Both the position numbers and the translations under genes were made by a program. 64,000 nucleotides of DNA, taken from assembly GCA_003165315.1 (NCBI GenBank), contig PLSX01000210.1, forward strand, positions 17,617-81,616, read 5' to 3'. Below are positions 35,817 to 45,874 of this stretch, in pieces. The DNA is from Acidobacteriota bacterium (lineage in GTDB: Bacteria; Acidobacteriota; Terriglobia; UBA7540). Under the pieces are notes generated by a model, which was not told the origin of the DNA, made no database searches, and saw only the letters and a program-made list of their open reading frames with translations. Position 1 is the stretch's first letter; each line of letters opens with the position of its first letter.

Positions 35817-38795
35817 ATGAAGTGCCGGGTAATTGGTTCACAGGCCCCGCTGGCCGCGATACTGTTCCTTACTTTGCTATCCCCAGCATGGCTGCTGGGG
35901 CAGAATCCAACAGGCGCAGTCCGCGGCCAGATTTCCGACCCCTCGGGGGCTGCCGTCCCCAGCGCCAAGGTTGCGGCGGTGTCTTCGACGGGTCAAGCCA
36001 CATTGGGCACAGTTCATCCCGATGGATCTTATGAAATTCCCGGCCTCGCCCCCGGGACTTATACCGTGAAGGCGCGTGCCCGTGGCTTCAGTATGTTCGA
36101 GCAGCCGAACGTGCTGGTGGTCGCAGACAAGACGGGCAAGGTTGACATCGCTCTCCAGATCAAGCAGGAAACGGAACAGGTTCAGGTGACGGACCAAACC
36201 ACCCAAGTGAGCGTCAACCCCTCAGAGAATGCCAGCTCGCTCGTCATCAAAGGTGAGGATTTGAACGCTCTCTCCGACGACCCGGATGAACTGCAATCCG
36301 AACTGGAAGCATTGGCGGGGCCGTCCGCCGGGCCCAACGGCGGCCAGATTTATGTGGACGGGTTCACAGCAGGCCAACTTCCACCCAAGGCGGACATTCT
36401 GGAAATCCGCATCAACCAGAATCCCTTTTCCGCTGAGTATGACAAGGTGGGTTACGGGCGCATTGAAATTACCACGCGGCCCGGCGCCAGCAAGCTCCAC
36501 GGCCAAGTCATGGGCGATATCAATGCCTCGCCCCTCAACACGCGCAGTCCTTTCGCCGCACAGATTCCGGGTTATCACACCGAATTTTTCAACGCCAACG
36601 TCGGTGGACCGCTCGGCAAGAAGGCCTCGTTCTTCTTCTCCATTTTCCGGCGCGACATCGGCGATGATTCGATTATCTCCACGTATGTGCTGGGCCCTGC
36701 GCCAACCTACACGATCACTCCCTTCAGTGGAGCGCTCTCCAGCCCCCGGACATTGACCAACCTGAGCCCGCGTGTGGACCTCCAGCTCTCCACCAACAAT
36801 GTGCTCTCCATTCGCTATCAATTTTTCGACAACAATTCCACCAACAGTGGAGTCGGGCAGTCCAACCTGGTCACGCAGGCCTACAATTCGCATAGCGATG
36901 AACACACGATGCAATTGAGCGACACACAGGTGTTCAGCGCCAAAACGCTCAACCAGTTCCGGTTTCAGTACCTGCATGACACGACCAACCAAACACCTCA
37001 GTCGTCGGCCACGACGCTGGCGGTCATCGGAGCATTTACCGGGGGGGGTAGTCCCTCCGGGAATCCAGTTAACACCCAGAACCACTATGAGGCGCAAAAT
37101 CTCACCTCGTTCTTTCTGGGCAAACACACACTGGTGGTTGGCGGGCGCCTGCGGGATGTGCAGGATTCCAACACTTCCAATGCAAACTTCAATGGGACTT
37201 TCACGTTCCCTTCCATCAATGCTTACCAGAAGGCTGAACTGAATCTCCAGGCGTGCTCATTCACCTGCCAGGTGAGTGGAGCCAGTCAGTTTTTGATCGT
37301 CAATGGAACACCCACTACTTCCGTGAATTTATTCGACGCGGGCCTGTTCGCTCAAGATGACTGGCAACTTCATCACAACATGACGCTCAGCCTGGGTTTG
37401 CGATGGGAATCACAAACGGGAATTCACGATCATTCCGATTTTGCGCCGCGGGTGGGATTTGCCTGGGGGCTGAACAAGAGCAAGAACTCATCGGCAAAAA
37501 CGGTATTGCGCGCGGGATTCGGAATTTTCTATGACCGCTTTGCCGAAGCCCAACTGCTTGAAGCCGAGCGCTTCAACGGAATCTCCCAGCAGGAGTTCCT
37601 GGTTCCTTCACCCGCCTTTTTCCCCATCATCCCCAGTCTCCAACAATTGACCAGTTATGCGGAGACGACCACGCAATATAGGATTGATCCCAACTTCCGA
37701 GCGCCCTACACGATGCAGTCGGCCGTTAGCATTGAACAGCAGGTTTCCAAGAGCGCCACGGTCTCAGTGACCTATCTCAATTCCCATGGAGTCCACCAGT
37801 TCATCACCAACGACATTAATGCCCCCCTGCCCGGAACATTTCCGCTGGGCGAACCCGAGCTTGGAACCCGCCCCATGGGGAACGCCGGCGGCAATATTTA
37901 CGACTTTCAATCCGGCGGGCTCTTCAACCAGAATCAGATGATTGCCAATTTCAACCTGCGCTTGAACACCAAGCTCACGCTTGGGGGGTTTTATACGCTG
38001 AGCTACGCCGACGCCAACACAAATGGAAACAGCGGCGGCCTGATCATGAATCCGTACGACATCCAGCAAAACTACGGGCGGGCGGGATTTGACGTGCGCA
38101 ATCGGCTGGTGATCATCGGCAATTGGAACCTGCCGCATCGCATCAGCCTGAGCCCTTTTGTGGTGGCGTCATCCGGATCACCCTTTAACATCACAGTCGC
38201 CCAGGACTTGTTTGGAACGGGCGCGCTGGACAATGCAAGACCAGCATTGGCCGCGGCAGGCGCAACATGTTCAACTCCAGCAGCTCCCACCCCGGTGGTG
38301 TGCACAGCGCTGGGAAATTTCAATACCCTCCCGGCATCGGCCCAATCCATTATTCCCCCCAACGGGTATGACAATCCCGGCCAATTCACGTTTAATCTTC
38401 GCCTGGCCAAAACCTTTGGATTTGGGAAGGTGGCGCAGGGCCGGGGAGCGAGTCCAGGCGGCTTTGGCGGCCCCGGCGGTGGTGGAGGTCGCGGAGGCGG
38501 TGGCGGAGGTGTGGGCGGTGGTCTTGGACCCGGCGGACTGAGCGGAAGCGGTGGCGGCGGCATGCGCTCATTCTTTGGTCCGGGATCGGGCACCAATCAC
38601 CGGTTTAACCTGACGATTAGCGCCAATGCACGAAATTTGTTTAATGATGTAAACCTCGGACCACGCATCGGCATTCTTGGCTCCCCACTTTTCGGCCAGT
38701 CCAACTCACTCGGTGGCCTTTTCGGCGGAGGCCCAGGAGGACTTACCCAGGCCGCCAATCGCCGTATTGACTTTCAGACAATATTTACATTTTAG
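35817..38795 (+). CDS. TonB-dependent-receptor-like outer-membrane protein with N-terminal carboxypeptidase regulatory-like domain
   Basis: NPTGAVRGQISDPSGAAVPSAKVAAVSSTGQATLGTVHPDGSYEIPGLAPGTYTVKARARGF; C-terminal FQTIFTF; Gly-rich segment. Confidence 0.88.
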   Translation: MKCRVIGSQAPLAAILFLTLLSPAWLLGQNPTGAVRGQISDPSGAAVPSAKVAAVSSTGQATLGTVHPDGSYEIPGLAPGTYTVKARARGFSMFEQPNVLVVADKTGKVDIALQIKQETEQVQVTDQTTQVSVNPSENASSLVIKGEDLNALSDDPDELQSELEALAGPSAGPNGGQIYVDGFTAGQLPPKADILEIRINQNPFSAEYDKVGYGRIEITTRPGASKLHGQVMGDINASPLNTRSPFAAQIPGYHTEFFNANVGGPLGKKASFFFSIFRRDIGDDSIISTYVLGPAPTYTITPFSGALSSPRTLTNLSPRVDLQLSTNNVLSIRYQFFDNNSTNSGVGQSNLVTQAYNSHSDEHTMQLSDTQVFSAKTLNQFRFQYLHDTTNQTPQSSATTLAVIGAFTGGGSPSGNPVNTQNHYEAQNLTSFFLGKHTLVVGGRLRDVQDSNTSNANFNGTFTFPSINAYQKAELNLQACSFTCQVSGASQFLIVNGTPTTSVNLFDAGLFAQDDWQLHHNMTLSLGLRWESQTGIHDHSDFAPRVGFAWGLNKSKNSSAKTVLRAGFGIFYDRFAEAQLLEAERFNGISQQEFLVPSPAFFPIIPSLQQLTSYAETTTQYRIDPNFRAPYTMQSAVSIEQQVSKSATVSVTYLNSHGVHQFITNDINAPLPGTFPLGEPELGTRPMGNAGGNIYDFQSGGLFNQNQMIANFNLRLNTKLTLGGFYTLSYADANTNGNSGGLIMNPYDIQQNYGRAGFDVRNRLVIIGNWNLPHRISLSPFVVASSGSPFNITVAQDLFGTGALDNARPALAAAGATCSTPAAPTPVVCTALGNFNTLPASAQSIIPPNGYDNPGQFTFNLRLAKTFGFGKVAQGRGASPGGFGGPGGGGGRGGGGGGVGGGLGPGGLSGSGGGGMRSFFGPGSGTNHRFNLTISANARNLFNDVNLGPRIGILGSPLFGQSNSLGGLFGGGPGGLTQAANRRIDFQTIFTF

Positions 38796-38993
38796 GGTAT
38801 TGATCCAGGGGTAATACTACTTCCAGGAAGTTCCATGCGCATGACCTTGCACTCGGCTGCCGGCCGCCAACATCAACGTTCATCACCGTGTCAAGCGAAT
38901 ATTTGGCGAAACGGACTAAATGCACAAAAGATAATATTGTGTTTACATGGTTGTGCTGTTGACATGCGGCCCTGCTTGGGACAAATATAAGGT

Positions 38994-39548
38994 ATGAATT
39001 TCGATCTGGGGAGCCACGGTGGCCTGTTAGGACAAGGCGAACCGTGTCGGTTAGTAGTACGGAAAGAAAAAAGCCTTTCCGAAATCTTACAGTTTTCAAC
39101 CGCCGGCCTGGAGATTGGCCAGCAAGTGGTCATCATGGCAGGGCCAACCTGCCTGAAGGACATTGCTCACGGTCTCAGCGAGATGGGGCTTAAGACCGAT
39201 GCCCTGCTCCACAGCGGGCGCCTGGTCTTTCTGACAGCGCCAAACTGCCTGGCCGAATTGCTCCGTCCCAGCGAGCCGTTTTATCGTAGTCCGCTAAATC
39301 GGCACGCCACGGTTATGCGCTGGGTCACGGATTGGTCGTGGGTTTATGGGAATGGCAGCGACGCGGCAACCATCCGCGATTATCAACGTCGCATTCATGA
39401 ATTTATTCGCCCTTTCAACGCCATTTCCATGTGCACCGTGCTCTGCGAAAAAGTGCAGCGGCCCGACCTGCTTGCAATGCTGGTAGACCACCGGCGGGTG
39501 GCGAAAACAGTCGAAGCGACCAGGCGCGCTGTAGCAGCTCACGCTTAG
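38994..39548 (+). CDS. MEDS-domain-like sensory protein
   Basis: GEPCRLVVRKEKSLSEILQFSTAGLEIGQQVVIMAGPTCLKDIAHGLSEMGLKTDALLHSGRLVFLTA...RVTDW-like WVTDWSWVYG...YQRRIHEFIRPFNAISMCTVLCE. Confidence 0.7.
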   Translation: MNFDLGSHGGLLGQGEPCRLVVRKEKSLSEILQFSTAGLEIGQQVVIMAGPTCLKDIAHGLSEMGLKTDALLHSGRLVFLTAPNCLAELLRPSEPFYRSPLNRHATVMRWVTDWSWVYGNGSDAATIRDYQRRIHEFIRPFNAISMCTVLCEKVQRPDLLAMLVDHRRVAKTVEATRRAVAAHA

Positions 39549-39801
39549 CCGTCCCGGAAGTGCTTCGGGCGACGTCCAAAGGGCCTGTGTATCGAGGCTC
39601 TGAGGTGGGTTGTATTCAATTGAATTCCCCCCGATTCTCCCTGCATCCTTTGTCACTTAGCGCAAATCTAATTTTGCAATCCTAGGTCAATCTAACCGAG
39701 TTGCTTGGACCGGGCACGGACGCAGTGAGAAACACGCTCCAATGGCGGCGGGCAGGCGCTTTCACGCTGGCCCTGATGAAAACCCTCCCACGTGGTAAAA
39801 A

Positions 39802-40890
39802 TCAATAAAATTTGCCGGTGTAGTTGGTTGGGTTGGCGGGAATATTGGCAACATTGTTATCTCCGTATCCGGCCTGCCCGCTGAAATTAAGGATCGTAGT
39901 CGGCCCGGAATTCACATTGGGGGCCAACGACTGGACGTAAACGTAGTATGTGCCATCGTACACGCGGAGGTGGTAATTTCCCGAAGGGTCGGTAAGGGTC
40001 TCGGTGACCACGTCTCCGGTGGTAGTGTCAATGGCCTCCACGTCGGCAGCGTAAAGTGGGGCGACGTTTGCCGTACCCGCCTGCGTCAGCGTCACAGTTC
40101 CTTCAATCCCATTGCTGTCTGCCGATCCCGGGCCCGGGTACAAATGGCCAACTCCAACAATGTCATCGGTCCACAAGGTCTGGTGGACCCCAATTTGGCT
40201 CGTATCACCATAGGGATACATTACGGCGTGTCCAATGTTGCTGTGGTCAAGGCCGAGCAGGTGCCCAATCTCGTGCGTGGCCACGGATTGCAGGTCGAAT
40301 TGATTGCTTCCTGCGGCTGCCGTTGCAAAGGTCTGAGAAGGGTTAAACATAATGTCAACGTCAACGATGCAGTTGGCGATGGGGCAAGGAGTTGTGTAGG
40401 TGGGGCAGTTGCTGCCCGGCACAAACCCACCCGGGCTGGTGGTGATCACGGCAAAGGCGACAACTCCCGTGGGGAAATCACCTGAATTGGGATCGGAAAA
40501 GCCGACGACGTTCTTACAGTCAAGCGTTGGGGACTTGGGCAGCGATGCGTTGGCGGAGCCAAAGCTGAATTGAACGTTCGTGGCCAGCGTGCTGGTGCCG
40601 GGAGCGGTGGCACTTGACCAGGTGTTGAAAGCGTCACTTAAAACAGTCGAGGGCGTAACACTGTTCTTCACCACAACATTGGTGGGCGTGCTGGTGAAGT
40701 TCTCATCCCAAGTGATCGTGGGTCCCGTACCAGGCCACATGGAATCCGCGTAATTCCCAGCGGAGATCTCATATATCTGGAAATTCGTCGCCAGTGCTGC
40801 CACGGCGGAGAATATCCCAAGGAAGGCAATCCCAGCCAGCACTGTTCTCTGACGGTTTATTTCTATCCGCCCTAATCTCACGGTTCTCAC
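39802..40890 (-). CDS. Matrixin-like zinc metalloprotease, secreted
   Basis: ATHEIGHLLGLDHSNIGHAVMYP (HExxHxxGxxH plus Met turn); GTG start overlapping the upstream stop (GTGA). Confidence 0.88.
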   Translation of the reverse strand: MRTVRLGRIEINRQRTVLAGIAFLGIFSAVAALATNFQIYEISAGNYADSMWPGTGPTITWDENFTSTPTNVVVKNSVTPSTVLSDAFNTWSSATAPGTSTLATNVQFSFGSANASLPKSPTLDCKNVVGFSDPNSGDFPTGVVAFAVITTSPGGFVPGSNCPTYTTPCPIANCIVDVDIMFNPSQTFATAAAGSNQFDLQSVATHEIGHLLGLDHSNIGHAVMYPYGDTSQIGVHQTLWTDDIVGVGHLYPGPGSADSNGIEGTVTLTQAGTANVAPLYAADVEAIDTTTGDVVTETLTDPSGNYHLRVYDGTYYVYVQSLAPNVNSGPTTILNFSGQAGYGDNNVANIPANPTNYTGKFY

Positions 40891-41735
40891 CTCACGTTTA
40901 GAATGACATTCCGGCCGCGCAGATTACCCAAAGATTCATTATTCGTCGCGGAAATCTCCGCGTGAACGCCCCGCACATTGACTTCATTCCAGTGAATCGT
41001 CCAGCTCCCCCCGGTCAGAGTTGCGTCCCCTTCCACTTCCGTTCCCGCCGGAATCACCACGGTCTTATTTGGGAACATCTGCGCCGTGGTCTTTCCGTAA
41101 ACATGGGCGCGCCCGGTGCCGCGGGATTCGGTGTAGGCAATGGAGACCGGCAGGCTGAGCCCATGGGGAATTCGAATCCCCTCGCCCACAATGACGGAGA
41201 CGTACTTGTGAAATCCCACCAGGGGAACGGTGCCCGCGGGATTCCCACCACCACTTACCAGGCCCTGGATCGACGCCTGGCTTAGTGGCAGCACCACTCG
41301 TTCGTCGTGCGATGCTGCATCTTCATAGACCGGGTACGCGCCCTGCGACAATCCCACCACGTGGTAATTGGAACCGCTGTCAGGCTCCAGGAAAAGAACG
41401 TATTCACCCTGCGGACGCAAGGACACATCCCCCATAATGGACTGTGTCACCGGGCCCACCGTCCCCCCCAATTGCCGGACTTGGAGCGTGGAGGATGCGT
41501 TCCCCTTGAGGCTTTGTGAAACTGCCAGAGTCGTGATCGTCTCGATGCGCGTGTGGGTGGCGTTCCACCCGCTCACTTGGGCCACGACACGCGCTTGAAC
41601 AATGTCGCTGGACGCCTGAGTGAGCTGTTCCATCGACATCGAAACCATCGAGGTCGCCAGCGCGGGCAAAGTCCAACCTAGTGCTCCCACTAAAACTGCC
41701 GCCAGAACCCATACTCTCGTCTTCATGACTTGCAC
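40887..41735 (-). CDS. Hypothetical secreted protein
   Basis: Signal peptide MKTRVWVLAAVLVGALGWTLPALA; overlaps the matrixin start. Confidence 0.75.
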   Translation of the reverse strand: MQVMKTRVWVLAAVLVGALGWTLPALATSMVSMSMEQLTQASSDIVQARVVAQVSGWNATHTRIETITTLAVSQSLKGNASSTLQVRQLGGTVGPVTQSIMGDVSLRPQGEYVLFLEPDSGSNYHVVGLSQGAYPVYEDAASHDERVVLPLSQASIQGLVSGGGNPAGTVPLVGFHKYVSVIVGEGIRIPHGLSLPVSIAYTESRGTGRAHVYGKTTAQMFPNKTVVIPAGTEVEGDATLTGGSWTIHWNEVNVRGVHAEISATNNESLGNLRGRNVILNVR

Positions 41736-41738
41736 CCT

Positions 41739-43445
41739 CTAGTCAACAATTTGGATTGCCCCAATGTAGGTCTGCGTTTCTCCGTCGCCCAACGTCACAA
41801 CGATATTCCTGACGCCCAGCGGAGCGGATGGTGAAACCACGACGGGAATGAAAATATTCGTGAGGCCACTTACGGGAGCACTTGGCTGAACGGTGCCCAC
41901 CGCAACGTCCACAGAGGTACGGGGATGGCTGACGCTTACTGTCAGGCCCGATGCCAGAGCGGAACCACCACTATTGGTCAACCCCTGTCCCAACAGCCAA
42001 ATTGTGCAGGTGGCGCTGCCGCAATTGCTGGTGGCAGAGCCCGATCGTGAAATTTCGATTCCGGTCACCGACGCCTCGCAGACGTTGGTGGTGGGGTAGT
42101 TGCAGGTGCCAACATCCGCCAACCCCAGGGTTGTCGTCATGGTGGTAAGGCCCAGGTTAATTCCGCTGGCAATGCCACCCGTAACCGAAATCGCCGTGGG
42201 CGCGCTCGTGGAGGGAGTGATGGTCACTGTTACCGATGCCGTCTCCCCGGTTCCCCCTTGCGTGGCCTCTATGGTCACGGGGTTGTCATTTCCCGGGATG
42301 GCCACAGGCGCAAGGAAAGTGTAGGGCGAGGATGACCCGGTGATGGTTCCAAATGTCGAATTACCGTTGGTAACCCCGTTTACGGTAAAGGTGAGGTCGG
42401 CTGGGGCTCCCGTCACCAACGCCGTAATGGGCAATGTTCCTCCCGCCGCGACGCTGGTTGAGCTGGAGGCGGCTCCGTCAAGTGTAACCGTGATGGAACT
42501 CGCGGGGTTAACCACGAAGTTGACGCTGTTGGAGTGTCCTCCACCCGGCGCGGGATTGGTTACCACCACGGGATAATTTCCTGAGGTGGCCTGATCGCCT
42601 GTGCTCAAGGAAATTGTCAACTTCGTAGCGCTCACAAATGTCACAGTGTGCCCAACTCCGTTATAAGTGACCGTCGAAGCGCTTAGGAAATTCGTTCCGT
42701 TAATGGCCAGGGTTTGTGCGGCCGCCCCTGCCGTCGCCGAAGGCGGGGAGAGGTTCGTGATCGTAGGCGCAGGATTATTGCCCGTAACGGTGAAGTTGAC
42801 GGAGTTGGAAGGTCCGCCGCCGGGAGTTGGATTCGTCACCACCACGGGATAAGTTCCTGCCGTGGCCTGATCGCTGGCACTCAAAGAGATCGTCAATTTA
42901 GTTGAGCTCACAAACGCCGCAGTGTGACCCACCCCGTTGTACGTCACCGTGGAACTGCTCAGAAAGTTGGTGCCATTGATGGCTAAAGTCTGTGCAACCG
43001 CTCCCACTGAGGCTGAAGGTGGAGAGAGACTGCTAATATTGGGAACAGGATTGTTGACCGCGAAGTTTACGGAGTTCGAAGCTCCCCCGCCGGGAGCCGG
43101 GTTCGTAACCACTACAGGGAAGTTTCCCGCCGTTGCCTGATCGCCCGTGGTTAAGGAAATTGTCAACTGCGATGCGCTGACATATGTTGCGGTATGTCCC
43201 ACACCGTTATAAGTCACTGTCGAACTGCTCATGAAGTTCGACCCATTGATCGCCAGGGTTCCAGCCGCCGCCCCCACCAGTGCAGAAGGTGGAGAGAGGC
43301 TTGTGATACTGGGAACGGGATTGTTATTGGCTGGCGGCGTAATGGTTCCTCCCCCGCCCCCTCCGCAGCCCACCACGGCCATCACCGCCAGCAGGCTCAG
43401 GCCGATTCCCCAATTTGACGTCTTACGACACAGCCCTCGTCTCAT
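41739..43445 (-). CDS. Lipoprotein with three tandem IPT/TIG-like repeats
   Basis: Lipobox-like VMAVVGCGGG; three ~86-aa copies of NNPxPxIxxLSPPSAxxGAxAxTLAINGxNFxSxSTVTYNGVGHTxxxVSxxxLTISLxxxDQATxGxxPVVVTNPxPGGGxSNSVNF. Confidence 0.85.
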   Translation of the reverse strand: MRRGLCRKTSNWGIGLSLLAVMAVVGCGGGGGGTITPPANNNPVPSITSLSPPSALVGAAAGTLAINGSNFMSSSTVTYNGVGHTATYVSASQLTISLTTGDQATAGNFPVVVTNPAPGGGASNSVNFAVNNPVPNISSLSPPSASVGAVAQTLAINGTNFLSSSTVTYNGVGHTAAFVSSTKLTISLSASDQATAGTYPVVVTNPTPGGGPSNSVNFTVTGNNPAPTITNLSPPSATAGAAAQTLAINGTNFLSASTVTYNGVGHTVTFVSATKLTISLSTGDQATSGNYPVVVTNPAPGGGHSNSVNFVVNPASSITVTLDGAASSSTSVAAGGTLPITALVTGAPADLTFTVNGVTNGNSTFGTITGSSSPYTFLAPVAIPGNDNPVTIEATQGGTGETASVTVTITPSTSAPTAISVTGGIASGINLGLTTMTTTLGLADVGTCNYPTTNVCEASVTGIEISRSGSATSNCGSATCTIWLLGQGLTNSGGSALASGLTVSVSHPRTSVDVAVGTVQPSAPVSGLTNIFIPVVVSPSAPLGVRNIVVTLGDGETQTYIGAIQIVD

Positions 43446-44100
43446 CGATCCGGCTCCCATTCCACTTGATTTTCGCTTCGATCCATCCGCCGCCCACCTT
43501 CCTGACCATGTCCGACGGGTCAAGATGCGCTCTCTTTGAAGTGGTTGGCCTTCTTAAAGCCCCAGGGTTGCTAAGACGTTCGGGCCATTAACATTCTCAT
43601 ACATCGCCCTTGGTTTGTATTGCCCCCCTGGGCACTGTTACATTGACGATAAAACCAGGCAATAGTACTTTCGTGTATTTGCCCGCATTTCCAGCGGATT
43701 TACCCTAGCATCTCTCTGTGAAGGGCTAATTACAAGAATGAAAATGAGTATGGTCCAAGGTGCACGATGAACCCAACTTAGCACCGGTCGTTGCCCTTAA
43801 GGGCAATCCTACGAGAGGAATTCTCCCGTCTGCCCGCCTTGGCCGAGAGTCGCCGCTTCGGCCGCCTTCGTCATTGCGTCTTGGTGTACACTAACACCTT
43901 TAACGCTCGGCTGATGGATGTTTTGATTCCTTCCCGGCGTTGAAGGATGTGCGAAGGACACACCGGCTGAAAAACAGTGGTGTGCTCCCGGCCACCTATT
44001 AAGCACGGACCGAGCACGCGTGCACCTGCTTTGGGTCCTGGCCATCCTGGCCACCGTCGGGCAGGGGCAAGATGCCCATTGAACAACAAAAGGAAACACT

Positions 44101-45015
44101 TTGCACCCGTATTTGATTAGCATCGGCTCATTCCATCTCCCCACCTATGGCACCATGCTGGCGATTGCCGTCCTGGCCGGAATTTATACTGCGATTCGGC
44201 TGGGCCGACGCGTGGGGGTAGATTCTGCCCTCATTTTGGATTACAGCTCGTGGGTGATCCTGGTGGCGCTTATCGGGGCCAAGGTCTTGTTGATCATTAC
44301 GCTATGGAGTTATTACCGGGCCCATCCCGAGGAGATATTCAGCTACGCAACCCTTAAATTGGGCGGGGTCTTTTACGGCGGATTCCTGGCGGCGCTGTTC
44401 TTCACGATCTGGTACGTGCGAGTTCGGAAGATCTCTTTTTGGAAGATGACGGACGTGCTGGTCCCCTCCGTTGCTCTCGGCACCGCCATAACCCGTCTGG
44501 GATGCTTCAGCGCCGGGTGCGATTATGGCAAGCCTACCACCGCGCCCTGGGGAGTGATCTTTTCCAATGCCCTTGCGCATGAAGCCACGGGCGTCCCCCT
44601 GGGGGTGCGGCTGCATCCAACGCAGCTGTACGAATCCGCCACCACCCTGGCCATTTTCGCCGTGCTACTTTGGTGGTCCCCCCGCAAGAAACACGATGGA
44701 GACGTTTTCCTCGGATATCTGGGACTTTATGCCGCAGGCCGCTTTCTGTTGGAATACCTTCGCGGCGACGAAAACCGGGGATTCGTGTTTCACCACTTGC
44801 TTTCCACATCCCAATTCATCGCATTGTTAGTCCTCGCAGGGATCAGCGGAGTGTTTATCTGGAGGCGGGTCCACGGCAGCGAGAAGGCAAGTGCGCTTTC
44901 TGAGGGAAGCAGTACCGAATTCTCGCAGGTTGCAGGAGCAAACGCTGGACAACGGAAAAATAGCAGGGGAAATCACAAGGCAAAGCGCAAAATGCAGAAC
45001 TCAAAACCGGTGTAG
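44101..45015 (+). CDS. lgt: Prolipoprotein diacylglyceryl transferase
   Basis: MHPYLISIGSFHLPTYGTML...TRLGCFSAGCDYGKPT...HPTQLYES...AAGRFLLEYLRGDENRG; TTG start. Confidence 0.92.
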   Translation: MHPYLISIGSFHLPTYGTMLAIAVLAGIYTAIRLGRRVGVDSALILDYSSWVILVALIGAKVLLIITLWSYYRAHPEEIFSYATLKLGGVFYGGFLAALFFTIWYVRVRKISFWKMTDVLVPSVALGTAITRLGCFSAGCDYGKPTTAPWGVIFSNALAHEATGVPLGVRLHPTQLYESATTLAIFAVLLWWSPRKKHDGDVFLGYLGLYAAGRFLLEYLRGDENRGFVFHHLLSTSQFIALLVLAGISGVFIWRRVHGSEKASALSEGSSTEFSQVAGANAGQRKNSRGNHKAKRKMQNSKPV

Positions 45016-45026
45016 TGCGGGCGCCC

Positions 45027-45692
45027 CTAATCTACCGGTGACACCCAAACCTTGCGCGCCGCCGCCTCACCCAGGACAATTCCCTTCTCCCCAAGACGCA
45101 AGCTCAGGGTTCCATCGTAATTCTGTTCCAGAACCGTAGCGCGAACCCCAGGCCGGATTCCCAGCCCATCGAAATACTCTAAGAGCTTCCGATCACGTTC
45201 ATACATGCAATCGATCTTCACGGGCACCCCGGCTGGCGCTTCCCAAAGCAGTTGCATGCCTTGCTTGCGCAGATCTGCCGGGCTCTTATTGATTTCGTTT
45301 CCATGCGGGCAGCGGTTGCTGGGGCCAAGAATGCCGACCAACCGCTGCTCCACATCGGCGGAGATGGCATGCTCCAACCGCTCGGCTTCATCGTGGACCT
45401 TGTACCACTCAATTCCCAACAATTCGTGCAGCATGCGTTCAACCAGGTGATGCCGAAGGCGTAGTTTGTCGGCAATGCCGCGGCCCTCAGAGGTCAGTGA
45501 AATTACCCCCTTACGGTCAACCGTCACCAGCTTATCGCGGCGCAGACGCCGTAAAGCCAGGGCCACGGCCGGCGGGCTCACCTGAAGCCAGCGGGCAATT
45601 GTGGCGGCAATCACCGTGCCCTCTTCCGCCTCAGCCTCCGCGATAGCTTTGACGTAATCCTCTTTGGAAATCGTCAAGATCATAGTGTGCAA
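45027..45692 (-). CDS. DtxR/MntR family metal-dependent transcriptional regulator
   Basis: EDYVKAIAEAEAEEGTVIAATIARWLQVSPPAVALALRRLRRDKLVTVDRKGVISLTSEGRGIADKLRLRHHLVERMLHELLGIEWYKVHDEAERLEHAIS. Confidence 0.92.
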   Translation of the reverse strand: MHTMILTISKEDYVKAIAEAEAEEGTVIAATIARWLQVSPPAVALALRRLRRDKLVTVDRKGVISLTSEGRGIADKLRLRHHLVERMLHELLGIEWYKVHDEAERLEHAISADVEQRLVGILGPSNRCPHGNEINKSPADLRKQGMQLLWEAPAGVPVKIDCMYERDRKLLEYFDGLGIRPGVRATVLEQNYDGTLSLRLGEKGIVLGEAAARKVWVSPVD

Positions 45693-45810
45693 CTTCCTTC
45701 CAACTGCATACAGTAAAAGGTCTTAGATTCCTCATTTCGAACCCGGCTCAGGCGCGGTCACCATCCTACCAGAACTCCTTCCTAAACCGCTAGAACAAAT
45801 AAATATTGAC

Positions 45811-45842
45811 TGTAGCCAACTATTTATACTTAACTATAGTTT
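45811..45842. promoter_or_regulatory. Candidate operator/promoter between mntR-like gene and TonB-like gene
   Basis: TGTAGCCAACTATTTATACTTAACTATAGTTT containing the perfect palindrome AACTATAGTT (45832-45841), between divergent genes. Confidence 0.4.
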
Positions 45843-45874
45843 ACACTAGAAAGAAAGCCGAAACTTAAGCAGAC

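Noticed and set aside
36222-37127. 301-aa minus-strand ORF
   Set aside because: Antisense to the TonB-like gene; no domain recognisable.
43791-43806. TTGCCCTTAAGGGCAA palindrome upstream of lgt
   Set aside because: Short (16 bp), no T-tract and no partner site; may occur by chance.
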